A program made the position numbers and the translations under genes. From contig MGUK01000095.1 in NCBI GenBank assembly GCA_001799995.1, forward strand, positions 1 through 64,000: a stretch of DNA of 64,000 bases, in the 5' to 3' direction. The DNA comes from Elusimicrobia bacterium GWF2_62_30. GTDB lineage: Bacteria > Elusimicrobiota > Elusimicrobia > Elusimicrobiales > UBA9959. Of this stretch, positions 50,724 to 58,460 are shown piece by piece. The notes below the pieces were generated by a model. The model was not told the DNA's origin. It made no database searches and was given only the letters and a program-made list of their open reading frames with translations. The stretch's first letter is position 1. Each line of letters opens with the position of its first letter.

Positions 50724-53372
50724 ATGCAAAGCCACCAGATACGCAAAAGTTTTTTGGATTTTTTCGCCAAGAACGGCCACCCGGTAGTTAAATCGAGCCC
50801 GCTGATACCGGAGGGCGACCCCACGCTGCTGTTCACCTCCGCCGGCATGGTGCAGTTCAAGCCATACTACCTGGGACTCAAGACCGACATGAAGCGCGCG
50901 GCTTCCTGCCAGAAGAGCTTCCGTACCACCGATATCGATAATGTCGGCAAGACCATCCGCCACCTGACCTTTTTCGAGATGCTTGGGAACTTCTCCTTCG
51001 GCGACTATTTCAAAAAGGAATCCCTGGCCTGGGGCTGGGAGTTCTTCACCAAGGAAATGGGCCTGCCCGCCGAGCGCTTCTACCCGTCCATCTACGGCGG
51101 CGGCGTGGCCCCGCGCGACGAGGAAGCCCGCGGCATCTGGGAAAAAATACTCCCGGCCAACCTGCATTCCCATATCATAGAGCTGGGCGACAAGGACAAT
51201 TTCTGGGCCATGGGCGACACCGGCCCCTCGGGCCCCTGCTCCGAGGTTTACTGGGACCGCGGCGAACAGTACGCGCACAAAGGCTGCGAAGGCCCCGGCG
51301 CCTGCTCCTGCGACCGCTATATAGAGATCTGGAACCACGTTTTCACGCAGTTCGACAAGCAGCCCGGCGGTGTCTACGCCCCGCTGCCCAAGAAGAACAT
51401 CGATACCGGCATGGGCCTGGAGCGGCTCACCTTCGTGGTGGAAGGCAAGGAGTCCCCTTTCGAGACCTCCCTGTTCTTCCCGGTGATCGAGGCCGCCTCC
51501 AACCTGCTGAACGCCGACTACAAGGCCTCGCCGGAGAATACCTCCGCTTTCCGCATCATCTCCGAGCACCTGCGCGCTTCTTCGTTCCTGATCTCCGAGG
51601 GCGTGATCCCGTCCAACGAGGGCCGCGGCTACGTGCTGCGCCGCCTGATCCGCCGCGCCAGCCGCTACGGCCGCATGCTCGGCGCCAGGGACCCGTTCCT
51701 GCACAAGCTTACCCCTGCCGTCTATGATATCTTCCGCGGGGTTTACCCCGAGGTGGAAGCCGCCGCCAAGCAGATCTCCGAGACCCTGCGTTTCGAGGAG
51801 CAGGGCTTCATCGAGACCCTGGAGACCGGGGAGAAGTTCCTGTCGGACCTGATGGACAAATTCCCCAAGGGCATCCCCGGCAGCGAGGCCTTCAGCCTTT
51901 ACGAGACCTACGGCTTCCCGTTCGAGCTTACGCGCGAGCTGGCCGAAAAGAAAGGCGTGCCGGTGGACGAGAAGGGCTTCGACGAAGCCCGCAAGGCCGC
52001 GCAGAGCGTGGCCAAGGCCGGCTGGAAGGATTCCGGCGAGAAGAACGCCTTCATCTTCCAGACCGCCGAGGAGAAGCTGCCGGCTACCGTTTTCAAGGGC
52101 TATGACGTGACAGACTGCGAGGCGGCTATAGTGTCGCTGCTGGACAGCAGCGGCAAAATGACGGATTTCCTGCCGGCCGGCTCCGAGGGCTACGCCGTGC
52201 TGGACGTTACGCCGTTCTACGCCCAGTCCGGCGGGCAGGCCGGGGACCTGGGGTCCTTCTTCGTGAACGGGAAAGAGTACGCCTCCATCACCGACACGCA
52301 GAAGCCCGTCTCGAAAGTTTATTTCCACGCGGTGCGCGTGCACGAGGCGCTGAAGACCGGCATGAAGGTTTCGGCCCGCGTTTCCACGGACCGCTATTTC
52401 ACGGCCTGCAACCATACCGCCACCCATGTTATCAACGCCGCGCTCAAACAGGTGTTCGGGGAAAGCACCCGCCAGGCGGGTTCCGAAGTGGACCCGACGC
52501 GTTTCCGCTTCGACTACACCGTGAACAAAGCTCCCGCCGAAGGCGAACTGGAGCGGGTGGAGGAGATAGCCAACAGCGCCGTGCGCGAGAATTACGGCGT
52601 GCACAAAGCGGAGCGCCCGCTGGCCGACGCGGAGAAATTCGGCGCCACCACGCTGTTGGGCGAGAAGTACAGGGACCCGGCCCGGTTCGTGCTGATCAAC
52701 CGCGGTGGCTTCGACGCCGCGAAGGAACGCTACAGCCTGGAGCTTTGCGGCGGCACCCATATCGACCGCACCGGCGAGTTGATAATCATAAAGATCCTCA
52801 AGGACTCTTCAGTCTCGCGCGGCGTGCGCCGCATAGAAGGCGTGGCCGGCCCGGCCGCGGTAAAGTATCTGTCCGGCCTGGCGCAGGTGGCGGAAGCCGT
52901 TTCGGCCAAGCTTTCCGTGCCCCCGCAGGAGCTGGAGGCCCGCGTGGGGCAGCTGCTGCAGAATATAAAAGAATTGAAGGCCGGCAAGAGCAAGGCGGCC
53001 CAGGCGGCCCCGTCCAACGAGGGGCGCAAGCTGCTGTCGGAGGGGATAGACGGCTCCGGCTCCAGCTTCCTGGTCTATGACGCCGGCGCCGTGGAGATGA
53101 AGGAGCTGCGCGGCCTTTCCGACCAGGTCAAGAAAGACCTGAAGTCGACGCTGCTCTTTATTTACTCCCGGACGGAGGACAGGCTGTCGTTCATCATTAC
53201 CCATACCGGCGACGTAAAGGCCGACGCCTCCGCCATAGCCAAGTGCGTGGCCGGCGTGCTCAACGGGTCCGGCGGCGGCCGCAAGGACTTCGCCCAAGGC
53301 GGCGGTGACGTGCCCTCCGATCTCCCGGCTTTCGAAAGAAGCCTGGTGGAGATAGCGAAAAAGCATATCTAG
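50724..53372 (+). CDS. alaS: Alanyl-tRNA synthetase
   Basis: 882 residues, full length. N-terminal aminoacylation domain (IRKSFLDFFAKNGH, SPLIPEGDPTLLFTSAGMVQFKPYYLG, FFEMLGNFSFGDYFKKE), the editing domain with HTATH near residue 565 and CGGTHIDRTGEL near 675, and the C-terminal DHHA1-like domain. Charges tRNA-Ala and clears Ser/Gly mischarging. SD AAGGAT is weak. tRNA-Arg follows 71 bp downstream. Confidence 0.96.
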   Translation: MQSHQIRKSFLDFFAKNGHPVVKSSPLIPEGDPTLLFTSAGMVQFKPYYLGLKTDMKRAASCQKSFRTTDIDNVGKTIRHLTFFEMLGNFSFGDYFKKESLAWGWEFFTKEMGLPAERFYPSIYGGGVAPRDEEARGIWEKILPANLHSHIIELGDKDNFWAMGDTGPSGPCSEVYWDRGEQYAHKGCEGPGACSCDRYIEIWNHVFTQFDKQPGGVYAPLPKKNIDTGMGLERLTFVVEGKESPFETSLFFPVIEAASNLLNADYKASPENTSAFRIISEHLRASSFLISEGVIPSNEGRGYVLRRLIRRASRYGRMLGARDPFLHKLTPAVYDIFRGVYPEVEAAAKQISETLRFEEQGFIETLETGEKFLSDLMDKFPKGIPGSEAFSLYETYGFPFELTRELAEKKGVPVDEKGFDEARKAAQSVAKAGWKDSGEKNAFIFQTAEEKLPATVFKGYDVTDCEAAIVSLLDSSGKMTDFLPAGSEGYAVLDVTPFYAQSGGQAGDLGSFFVNGKEYASITDTQKPVSKVYFHAVRVHEALKTGMKVSARVSTDRYFTACNHTATHVINAALKQVFGESTRQAGSEVDPTRFRFDYTVNKAPAEGELERVEEIANSAVRENYGVHKAERPLADAEKFGATTLLGEKYRDPARFVLINRGGFDAAKERYSLELCGGTHIDRTGELIIIKILKDSSVSRGVRRIEGVAGPAAVKYLSGLAQVAEAVSAKLSVPPQELEARVGQLLQNIKELKAGKSKAAQAAPSNEGRKLLSEGIDGSGSSFLVYDAGAVEMKELRGLSDQVKKDLKSTLLFIYSRTEDRLSFIITHTGDVKADASAIAKCVAGVLNGSGGGRKDFAQGGGDVPSDLPAFERSLVEIAKKHI

Positions 53373-53443
53373 GCGGCCAGCCCCTAAAAAGTATAATATA
53401 GTTCCGGTATATCGGTTAGGAAAGCGGTTCAAGTTCTTTTTGC

Positions 53444-53518
53444 GCGCCCGTGGTGAAATGGATATCACAGGAGCCTCCGAAGCTTCTAGTGCAGGTTCGA
53501 TTCCTGCCGGGCGCACCA
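53444..53518 (+). tRNA. tRNA-Arg (anticodon CCG), CCA encoded
   Basis: Full cloverleaf: acceptor GCGCCCG / CGGGCGC, D stem GTGA / TCAC, anticodon stem GGAGC / GCTTC with loop CTCCGAA (anticodon CCG, reads CGG), T arm GCAGG-TTCGATT-CCTGC, discriminator A and genomic CCA at 53516-53518. TATAAT at 53392-53397 is a likely own -10. Confidence 0.95.
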
Positions 53519-53700
53519 AAATCTGTTGTAAGGAACCCGGAGCGGGACATAATCATGTTCCGCGTCAGGAATCGAAAGCCGGAGCCGCGAGGCCACCAGG
53601 CCGCAGCAGCGAGGCGGGGTCGCAGGCCGAGCGCCGCGACGGCGGCGCGAGGACCTGTGACAGATTCCTGCCCGCGATGTAAGTGGGGTTTGGGGACGGT
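53519..53700 (+). other. GC-rich structured spacer next to tRNA-Arg with tRNA-like fragments
   Basis: No credible gene. GCGGGACAT (53551) pairs with ATGTTCCGC (with one G-T) as a hairpin. CAGGAATCGAA at 53567 is the reverse complement of the tRNA T-arm TTCGATTCCTG, and GATTCCTGCC returns at about 53662 as a partial direct repeat of the tRNA 3' end. AATCTGT (53520) and ACAGATT (53658) bracket the stretch. This could be an insertion remnant at the tRNA end or an unusual structured RNA. Confidence 0.45.
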
Positions 53701-53718
53701 TCGCTAGCTCCTTCCTAC

Positions 53719-55197
53719 ATGAATTTCGAAGAAGAAATATCCCTCCTGATTAAATCCCGCTACCCCCTGGTAGTGGTTGATGCCATAGACGAAGATTATA
53801 TCCTCGCCCGCCTGCAGGAAGTTGCCAACGACCAGTCCCAGGCCTTCTACCCCTGGTCCCTTTCCAAGGGGCTGCGCGTGGGGACCAACGAGAATTCCTT
53901 CTACAAGACCAACGACGCCCTGGGGATGATGCGCATAGTAGCGGAGCTCCTCAACAAGCCCCACAGCGCCGTTTTCGCCTTCTGCGACCTGGACCGCTTC
54001 CTGGCCGACGCCGTGGTAGCGCGCTTTTTCAAAGACATCGTCAACCGCATAAAGGGTACGCCCACCACGGTGGTGCTGGTGGGCGCGGAGAACAAGCTCC
54101 CGCCCGATATCGCCCCGCTGGCCGCGCGCATCACCGGCGGCTATCCCGACGAGATGGAGATAATGGACGAGGTCAATAATATCGTGGCGGAATTCAGGCT
54201 GTCGGGCGTCTCCCTCGACGTGGAATTGTCCCCGGAAGAATTGCGCCGCGTGGTCAAGACCCTGAAAGGGCTGTCCCTGCAGCAGGTGCGCAACGCGCTG
54301 AACACGTGCATCCTCAAGGACGGCTGCTTCAATATTAAGGATATCGCTGAAATAGAAAAGTTCAAAAAAGAGGCTTTCGACCGCGACGGCATCCTGGAAT
54401 TCTTCGCCTCCGAACATACCGGCGGCGTGGCCGGGTTCGAGAAGCTAAAGCGCTGGATAGGCGACCGCAAGAAGTCCTTCTTCACCGAAGGCCCGCTGCC
54501 GCCGCCCAAAGGGCTGCTGATGCTGGGCGTGCAGGGCTGCGGCAAATCCCTGGCCGCCAAGATGATAGCCGGCGAGCTCGGCATCCCGCTTTACCGGCTG
54601 GACCTCAACCGCCTTTACTCCAAGTACATCGGCGAGACCGAAGAGAACCTGCGCAAGGCCCTGGCCACCGTGGAGCGGCTGGCCCCCGTGTGCCTGTGGA
54701 TAGACGAAATAGAGAAGATCTTCGCCTCCTCCTCCGGGGATATCGACGGCGGCGTCTCCAAGCGCGTGCTGGGCACCATGCTCACCTGGATGCAGGAGCG
54801 TAAGGACCGCTCTTTCATCGTGGCCACCTCCAACGACATCAACAGCCTGCCCGCCGAGCTGCTGCGCAAGGGCCGCTTCGACGAGATCTTCTTCGCCGAC
54901 CTGCCCGAAGCCGGGGCCCGGGAAGGCATAATAAAGATACACCTGCAGAAGCGCGGGCTGGTGCCGGCGGCTTTCGACGCTAAAGAGCTGGCCGCCAACT
55001 CCGAAGGGTTCAGCGGCGCGGAGATAGAGCAGGCCGTCATCGCCGCGCTGTACAGCTCTTCCGGCGCCAATGAAAAGATCTCCACCAAACACATCCTGGA
55101 ACAGCTCAAGCTCACCCGCCCCATCTCCGTAATAAAGGCGGAGACCGTGGACTTCCTGCGCAACTGGGCTAAAGAGCGCAATATCCTCCCCGTCTGA
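53719..55197 (+). CDS. Ycf46-like AAA+ ATPase
   Basis: 492 residues from the ATG at 53719; an earlier in-frame ATG at 53683 adds a 12-residue tail of no evident value. The N-terminal half (1-235) resembles the Ycf46 family (FEEEISLLIKSRYPLVVVDAIDEDYI). The AAA module has Walker A GVQGCGKS (270-277), Walker B LWIDEIEK (Asp329, Glu330), sensor-1 ATSND and arginine finger RKGRFDE. Ycf46 proteins are known from cyanobacteria and plastids; function is unsettled. The SDR gene begins 1 bp after its stop. Confidence 0.82.
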   Translation: MNFEEEISLLIKSRYPLVVVDAIDEDYILARLQEVANDQSQAFYPWSLSKGLRVGTNENSFYKTNDALGMMRIVAELLNKPHSAVFAFCDLDRFLADAVVARFFKDIVNRIKGTPTTVVLVGAENKLPPDIAPLAARITGGYPDEMEIMDEVNNIVAEFRLSGVSLDVELSPEELRRVVKTLKGLSLQQVRNALNTCILKDGCFNIKDIAEIEKFKKEAFDRDGILEFFASEHTGGVAGFEKLKRWIGDRKKSFFTEGPLPPPKGLLMLGVQGCGKSLAAKMIAGELGIPLYRLDLNRLYSKYIGETEENLRKALATVERLAPVCLWIDEIEKIFASSSGDIDGGVSKRVLGTMLTWMQERKDRSFIVATSNDINSLPAELLRKGRFDEIFFADLPEAGAREGIIKIHLQKRGLVPAAFDAKELAANSEGFSGAEIEQAVIAALYSSSGANEKISTKHILEQLKLTRPISVIKAETVDFLRNWAKERNILPV

Positions 55198-55198
55198 T

Positions 55199-56653
55199 AT
55201 GGCCATTAAAACGGTCCTGGTAACTGGTCCCACCGGCTATATCGGGGGCCGGCTTATCCCGCGGCTGCTGGCGCGCGGCCTGCGCGTGCGCGCTTTGGCG
55301 CGCCGCCCGGCGGCGCTGGAAGGCCGCCCCTGGTCCGCCAGCGTGGACGTGGTGAAGGGCGACGTCTTTTGCGGCGCCGGCCTGAAAGAGGCCATGGCCG
55401 GGGTCGACGCGGCGTATTACCTTATACACTCCATGTCGGATATGGAGAACTTTGAAAATACCGAAGAGGTCTCCGCCAACAACTTCGCCTCGGCCGCGGT
55501 AGAGGCCGGGGTGAAAAAGATCATCTACCTGGGGGGGCTGGGCGGGGACTCCGCGGGGCTTTCGCACCACCTGCGCTCGCGCCGGCGGATGGGGGAGATC
55601 TTCAGGGCCCGCGGCCTGAACGTGACCGAGCTGCGGGCCGCCATCATAGTGGGCTCCGGCAGCATCTCTTTCGAGCTGATCCGCTACCTGGCGGAGCGCC
55701 TGCCCTTCATCCCGTGCTTTCAGTTCCTGCGCAATACCCGCTGCCAGCCTGTGGCCATACGCGATATCCTGGCCTACCTCACCGCCGCGCTGGATAATCC
55801 CCTGGCCGACGGCAAGATAATAGATATAGGCGGTTCCGGGGTTTATACCTACCGCGAACTGATGCAGATCTACGCCGAGACCCGCGGCCTGAAGCGCGGC
55901 TTCTTCAATTGTTTCATGTGGTCGCCCTTGGTGGCTTCTAAATTCGTAGGGCTGCTCACCCCGGTGCCTTCGGTGCTGGCCAAGCCGCTGCTGGAAAGCC
56001 TGCGCAACGACGTGGTCTGTTCCGACGCGCGGGCGCTGGAGATCTTCCCGGACATAAAGCCGCTGGATTACCGCACGGCCGTTCAATACGCGCTGATGCG
56101 CGTGAGCGAGAACGCTGTGGAGACCTCCTGGACCACCGCCTACGAACCGCATTACGCCAAGCCCTGTTCCTTCATAGACACCGAGGGCATAATTCTGCAG
56201 GACCACTGTATTACCGTCCCCGCCCCGGCCGGGAACGTCTATAAGGTCTTTTCGGGCATTGGCGGCGAGCGGGGCTGGTTCTACGCGCAGTGGCTGTGGA
56301 GCCTGAAGGCGCTGCAGGACAGGCTGATAGGCGGCGTGGGCCTGCGCATGGGCCGGCGCCACCCCGACGTCATCCACCAGGGCGAGGCCCTGGATTTCTG
56401 GCGCGTCGAGCGCGTCATCGAGGACAGGACCATACTGCTGCGCGCCGAGATGAAGCTGCCCGGCAAGGGCTGGCTGCAGTTCGAGACCAGGCCGCTGGGC
56501 GCGGAGCTGTCCATGCTGCGCGTCACGGCTTATTTCGAGCCGCGGGGCCTGCTGGGCAACCTTTACTGGTACCTGCTGTACCCCGTGCATACCATCATCT
56601 TCCGCGGCCTCACCGCGGAGATTAGCCGCCGGGCGGTTTTAATTAAGGCTTAG
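55199..56653 (+). CDS. SDR-family NAD(P)-binding protein with C-terminal DUF2867
   Basis: 484 residues. Rossmann start VLVTGPTGYIGGRLIPRLLARG, then the atypical extended SDR region (AYYLIHSMSD, IYLGGLGGD, LRSRRRMGEI) to about residue 320, followed by a DUF2867/SRPBCC-like region (about 330-480; GGERGWFYAQWLWSLKALQDRLIGGVGLRMGR). Similar fused proteins are annotated as NAD(P)H-binding epimerase-like; substrate unknown. Coupled to the AAA gene upstream and overlapping a small minus-strand gene by 15 bp. Confidence 0.85.
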   Translation: MAIKTVLVTGPTGYIGGRLIPRLLARGLRVRALARRPAALEGRPWSASVDVVKGDVFCGAGLKEAMAGVDAAYYLIHSMSDMENFENTEEVSANNFASAAVEAGVKKIIYLGGLGGDSAGLSHHLRSRRRMGEIFRARGLNVTELRAAIIVGSGSISFELIRYLAERLPFIPCFQFLRNTRCQPVAIRDILAYLTAALDNPLADGKIIDIGGSGVYTYRELMQIYAETRGLKRGFFNCFMWSPLVASKFVGLLTPVPSVLAKPLLESLRNDVVCSDARALEIFPDIKPLDYRTAVQYALMRVSENAVETSWTTAYEPHYAKPCSFIDTEGIILQDHCITVPAPAGNVYKVFSGIGGERGWFYAQWLWSLKALQDRLIGGVGLRMGRRHPDVIHQGEALDFWRVERVIEDRTILLRAEMKLPGKGWLQFETRPLGAELSMLRVTAYFEPRGLLGNLYWYLLYPVHTIIFRGLTAEISRRAVLIKA

Positions 56654-56938
56654 CGACGCCCCGCGCAGCTTGCTCACCCACAGCGCCAGTTCCACCAGGT
56701 CAAGGTCCGATATTTCCGGGAAACGGGCGGCCGCCGCGAAAGCGCTGACCGTGGCCCCCTTCCCCTCGAAGCGTATCAGCGCTATGGTCGTGCCGCCGTA
56801 TTTAACTTCGTAGGCGGGGGCGCCGGAGTGCCGGTAGAAATCCGGCCAGTTCAGCGCGCGGTAGATATAGGCCGTAAGCCCGCCGGCCTTCTTCGCTTTG
56901 TAGGTTTCGTTCAGCCATTCTTTCACGGTCCATCTCAT
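56639..56938 (-). CDS. Small conserved-looking protein of unknown function
   Basis: 99 residues with a strong SD (GGAGGTCTT before ATG). No signal peptide. Sequence: helical start MRWTVKEWLNETYKAKKAGG, a mixed core, then a helical end DLDLVELALWVSKLRG. The 3' end overlaps the SDR gene on the other strand. No family recognised; SD and well-formed composition support a real gene. Confidence 0.6.
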   Translation of the reverse strand: MRWTVKEWLNETYKAKKAGGLTAYIYRALNWPDFYRHSGAPAYEVKYGGTTIALIRFEGKGATVSAFAAAARFPEISDLDLVELALWVSKLRGASLSLN

Positions 56939-57002
56939 AAGACCTCCAGCCGCTAAAGATCGCCAGGGAGCAGTCGTGTTGCTGTCTATAGCCTAGCAGG
57001 TC

Positions 57003-57026
57003 AACCCGACAAAGGCGTGTCGGGTT
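57003..57026. other. Perfect hairpin in the 56.9-57.1 kb intergenic region
   Basis: AACCCGACA / TGTCGGGTT, 9-bp stem with loop AAGGCG, followed by the palindrome TTCCAATTTGGAA at 57027-57039. It lies upstream of the small minus-strand gene and of the CGGT-repeat RNA; it may be an operator or a terminator-like element without a T run. Confidence 0.5.
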
Positions 57027-57091
57027 TCCAATTTGGAAAAGATATTTTCGCAATTGCGACGATTTCACGTCGGAGGAATAATAAATGCTGT

Positions 57092-57137
57092 CTGGGTCTT
57101 TATTGGGCCTTGACAAGTCCAGTGGGTCTGCTATACT
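57092..57137 (+). promoter_or_regulatory. Strong promoter of the CGGU-repeat RNA with CTGGGYC element
   Basis: TTGACA (57110-57115), 16 bp, TATACT (57132-57137). CTGGGTCTT (57092-57100) lies 31 bp before the -10, close to the 30 bp seen at the exported-protein promoters. TTGGGCCTTGACA is shared with the MarR promoter at 62442. Confidence 0.75.
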
Positions 57138-57143
57138 ACTAGT

Positions 57144-57445
57144 GCAGTGCTGATCTTTTCGGTGCGCCGGTCCTTCGGTAGTCGTCTCGGTCCGTCGTTG
57201 CGGTGCGGTTCGGTGTGCGGTCTCGGTGGCGGCTTGGCGGGTTCTGCCCGCGGCCCCCGGCGCGGTTCCCCGGTCGGTAGTTCCCGCCCTGCGGCGGGGC
57301 CGGGTAGGCGGTCCGGATGCGGTTCGGTTGCGGTGTCGGTGTGCGGTCGCGGTGCGGTTGCGGTGTCGGTTCCCGGTCCGTCTGTGCAGTGTGCTGGCCC
57401 GTGTGCCACGTGAAGAGCCCCCGATCCCCGGGGGCTCTCGCTTTG
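57144..57445 (+). ncRNA. Candidate non-coding RNA made of CGGU repeats
   Basis: Between a near-consensus promoter and a terminator lies a stretch with no believable reading frame. It contains 23 CGGT tetramers between 57160 and 57377, mostly 1-4 nt apart, and a 16-nt direct repeat (57325 and 57355, 30-nt period). The CGGT-rich arms contain little A and few self-complementary segments, so they should be largely single-stranded. The centre has two stable hairpins (GCGGG-TTCTG-CCCGC near 57238; CCCGCC / GGCGGG near 57284). This resembles in principle a protein-titrating RNA such as CsrB, but with CGGU and not GGA. It does not match RNase P, tmRNA, SRP RNA or 6S signatures. Confidence 0.55.
57414..57444 (+). 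terminator. Terminator of the CGGU-repeat RNA
   Basis: Perfect 10-bp stem AGAGCCCCCG / CGGGGGCTCT, loop ATCCC, followed by a weak T tract (CGCTTTGT). Confidence 0.7.
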
Positions 57446-57451
57446 TATGGG

Positions 57452-57585
57452 GGGCCTGAAGCGGGGGCAGGGTTAGCAAAACGCGCTCGCCCACACCGTG
57501 GGCATCGCTCATCCTCCTCCTTCGCCGCTTACGCAAGGCTCAGTCGTCGGAAGGTTTTGCATAACCCTGTCCCCGCTTCAGGCCC
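57452..57585 (+). repeat. Palindromic dispersed repeat, copy 3
   Basis: Outer ends GGGCCTGAAGCGGGG (57452-57466) and CCCCGCTTCAGGCCC (57571-57585) are perfect inverted repeats; the arms continue as CAGGGTTA-GCAAAAC. The 85-bp core (57476-57560) matches copy 1 at 8821-8905 almost throughout. Its small hairpin is GCCCAC-ACC-GTGGGC where copy 1 has GGGCAC-ACC-GTGCCC: both sides have changed together. Confidence 0.8.
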
Positions 57586-57617
57586 GGGTTTCACTGTTTA
57601 ATTAAGGAGTTGGGAAC

Positions 57618-58442
57618 TTATTTGATTAGGTAGGCGGAGGAGACGGCGATCTGGGGGTCGGCGTAGTAGAGGGGGACGGAGGGGCGCACGGGGCTGAAGG
57701 CGGCGGAGCGGGTATTTATAAGGAGAGCGTGCAGGCACCAGGGGCCGGTGCAGCCGGCCTGGAAGGTCAGCGAGGCGAAGTGGGCTTTGCCGCAGGCCTG
57801 CACGCTGGAGTAGTTGGGGGATTTCAGCTCGCCCTGCTTAGCTCCTACGCAGGTGTATTTGAAAGAGGGGGACGCGGCGGCCAGACCGGGGCAGGTCAGG
57901 CAGGTGGCGCCGTCCAGGTTGTAGTAAACCGTTTTCGAAAGAATAGCCGCGTTCTCTTTGAGGCCCAGCATGGCCAGCAGTTCGTGCGCCACATAGGTGC
58001 CGCTGGAATGGGCCGCTATGACTATCTTCGTGATGCCCGCCGCTGAAAGCGTCTTTACCAGCTGTTCATTGGCTTTTTTCTTCTTGTGGTCGGAATAGTC
58101 CACTATGGCCGGCCCTTTTACCGCCACTACATATTTGAAACCGCCGGCTTCGGCCAGCGCTTTGGCCCAGTTCTTGGAGCCGGGCTCGTCCGCGCCGTAG
58201 CCGCCGTAGGCCAGCAGCACGGTGCCGGCCTGTGGCGCCGTTTCAATGGTCCTCTGCCACATCTCGCCGGCATAGAAGTCCTGCCAGCCGTCAGCAGAAG
58301 TGGAAACATTCACGGGCTCCGTAATGGCCGCCTTTTGCGGGCCAGCGGAATATGATGCCCCGCCAAAATCCAGGCTGGCCGCCCGGGAAAGTCCGGTTGC
58401 GGCCAGGCAGATAAGCAGGATAGCGGCAAGTTTACGGAGCAT
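57618..58442 (-). CDS. Secreted alpha/beta-hydrolase-like protein
   Basis: 274 residues with a signal peptide (MLRKLAAILLICLAATGLSRA). The hydrolase region has YGGYGADEPGSKNWA and a nucleophile elbow AAHSSGTYVAHELL with Ser in a degenerate G-x-S-x-G (AHSSG). Several cysteines (CLTCPG, CTGPWC) suggest disulfides. Substrate unknown. It starts 18 bp after the next upstream hydrolase gene and is cotranscribed with it. Confidence 0.7.
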   Translation of the reverse strand: MLRKLAAILLICLAATGLSRAASLDFGGASYSAGPQKAAITEPVNVSTSADGWQDFYAGEMWQRTIETAPQAGTVLLAYGGYGADEPGSKNWAKALAEAGGFKYVVAVKGPAIVDYSDHKKKKANEQLVKTLSAAGITKIVIAAHSSGTYVAHELLAMLGLKENAAILSKTVYYNLDGATCLTCPGLAAASPSFKYTCVGAKQGELKSPNYSSVQACGKAHFASLTFQAGCTGPWCLHALLINTRSAAFSPVRPSVPLYYADPQIAVSSAYLIK

Positions 58443-58460
58443 AGTTACAATATCAGCCGG

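Noticed and set aside
50592-52760. 722-codon minus-strand frame opposite alaS
   Set aside because: Antisense shadow of a certain essential gene; low-complexity and without motifs.
53440-53707. Short frames across tRNA-Arg
   Set aside because: They run through a perfect tRNA cloverleaf.
57147-57413. Plus-strand frames within the CGGT array
   Set aside because: Low-complexity Val/Gly/Arg/Cys strings without SD; several frames are open only because the array contains little A.
56802-57536. Minus-strand frame rich in Arg/Thr/His across the CGGT array
   Set aside because: Its repeats (RNRTA, HRHRNRT) are just the translation of the CGGT/ACCG array; no SD, and it crosses a promoter, a terminator and a repeat.
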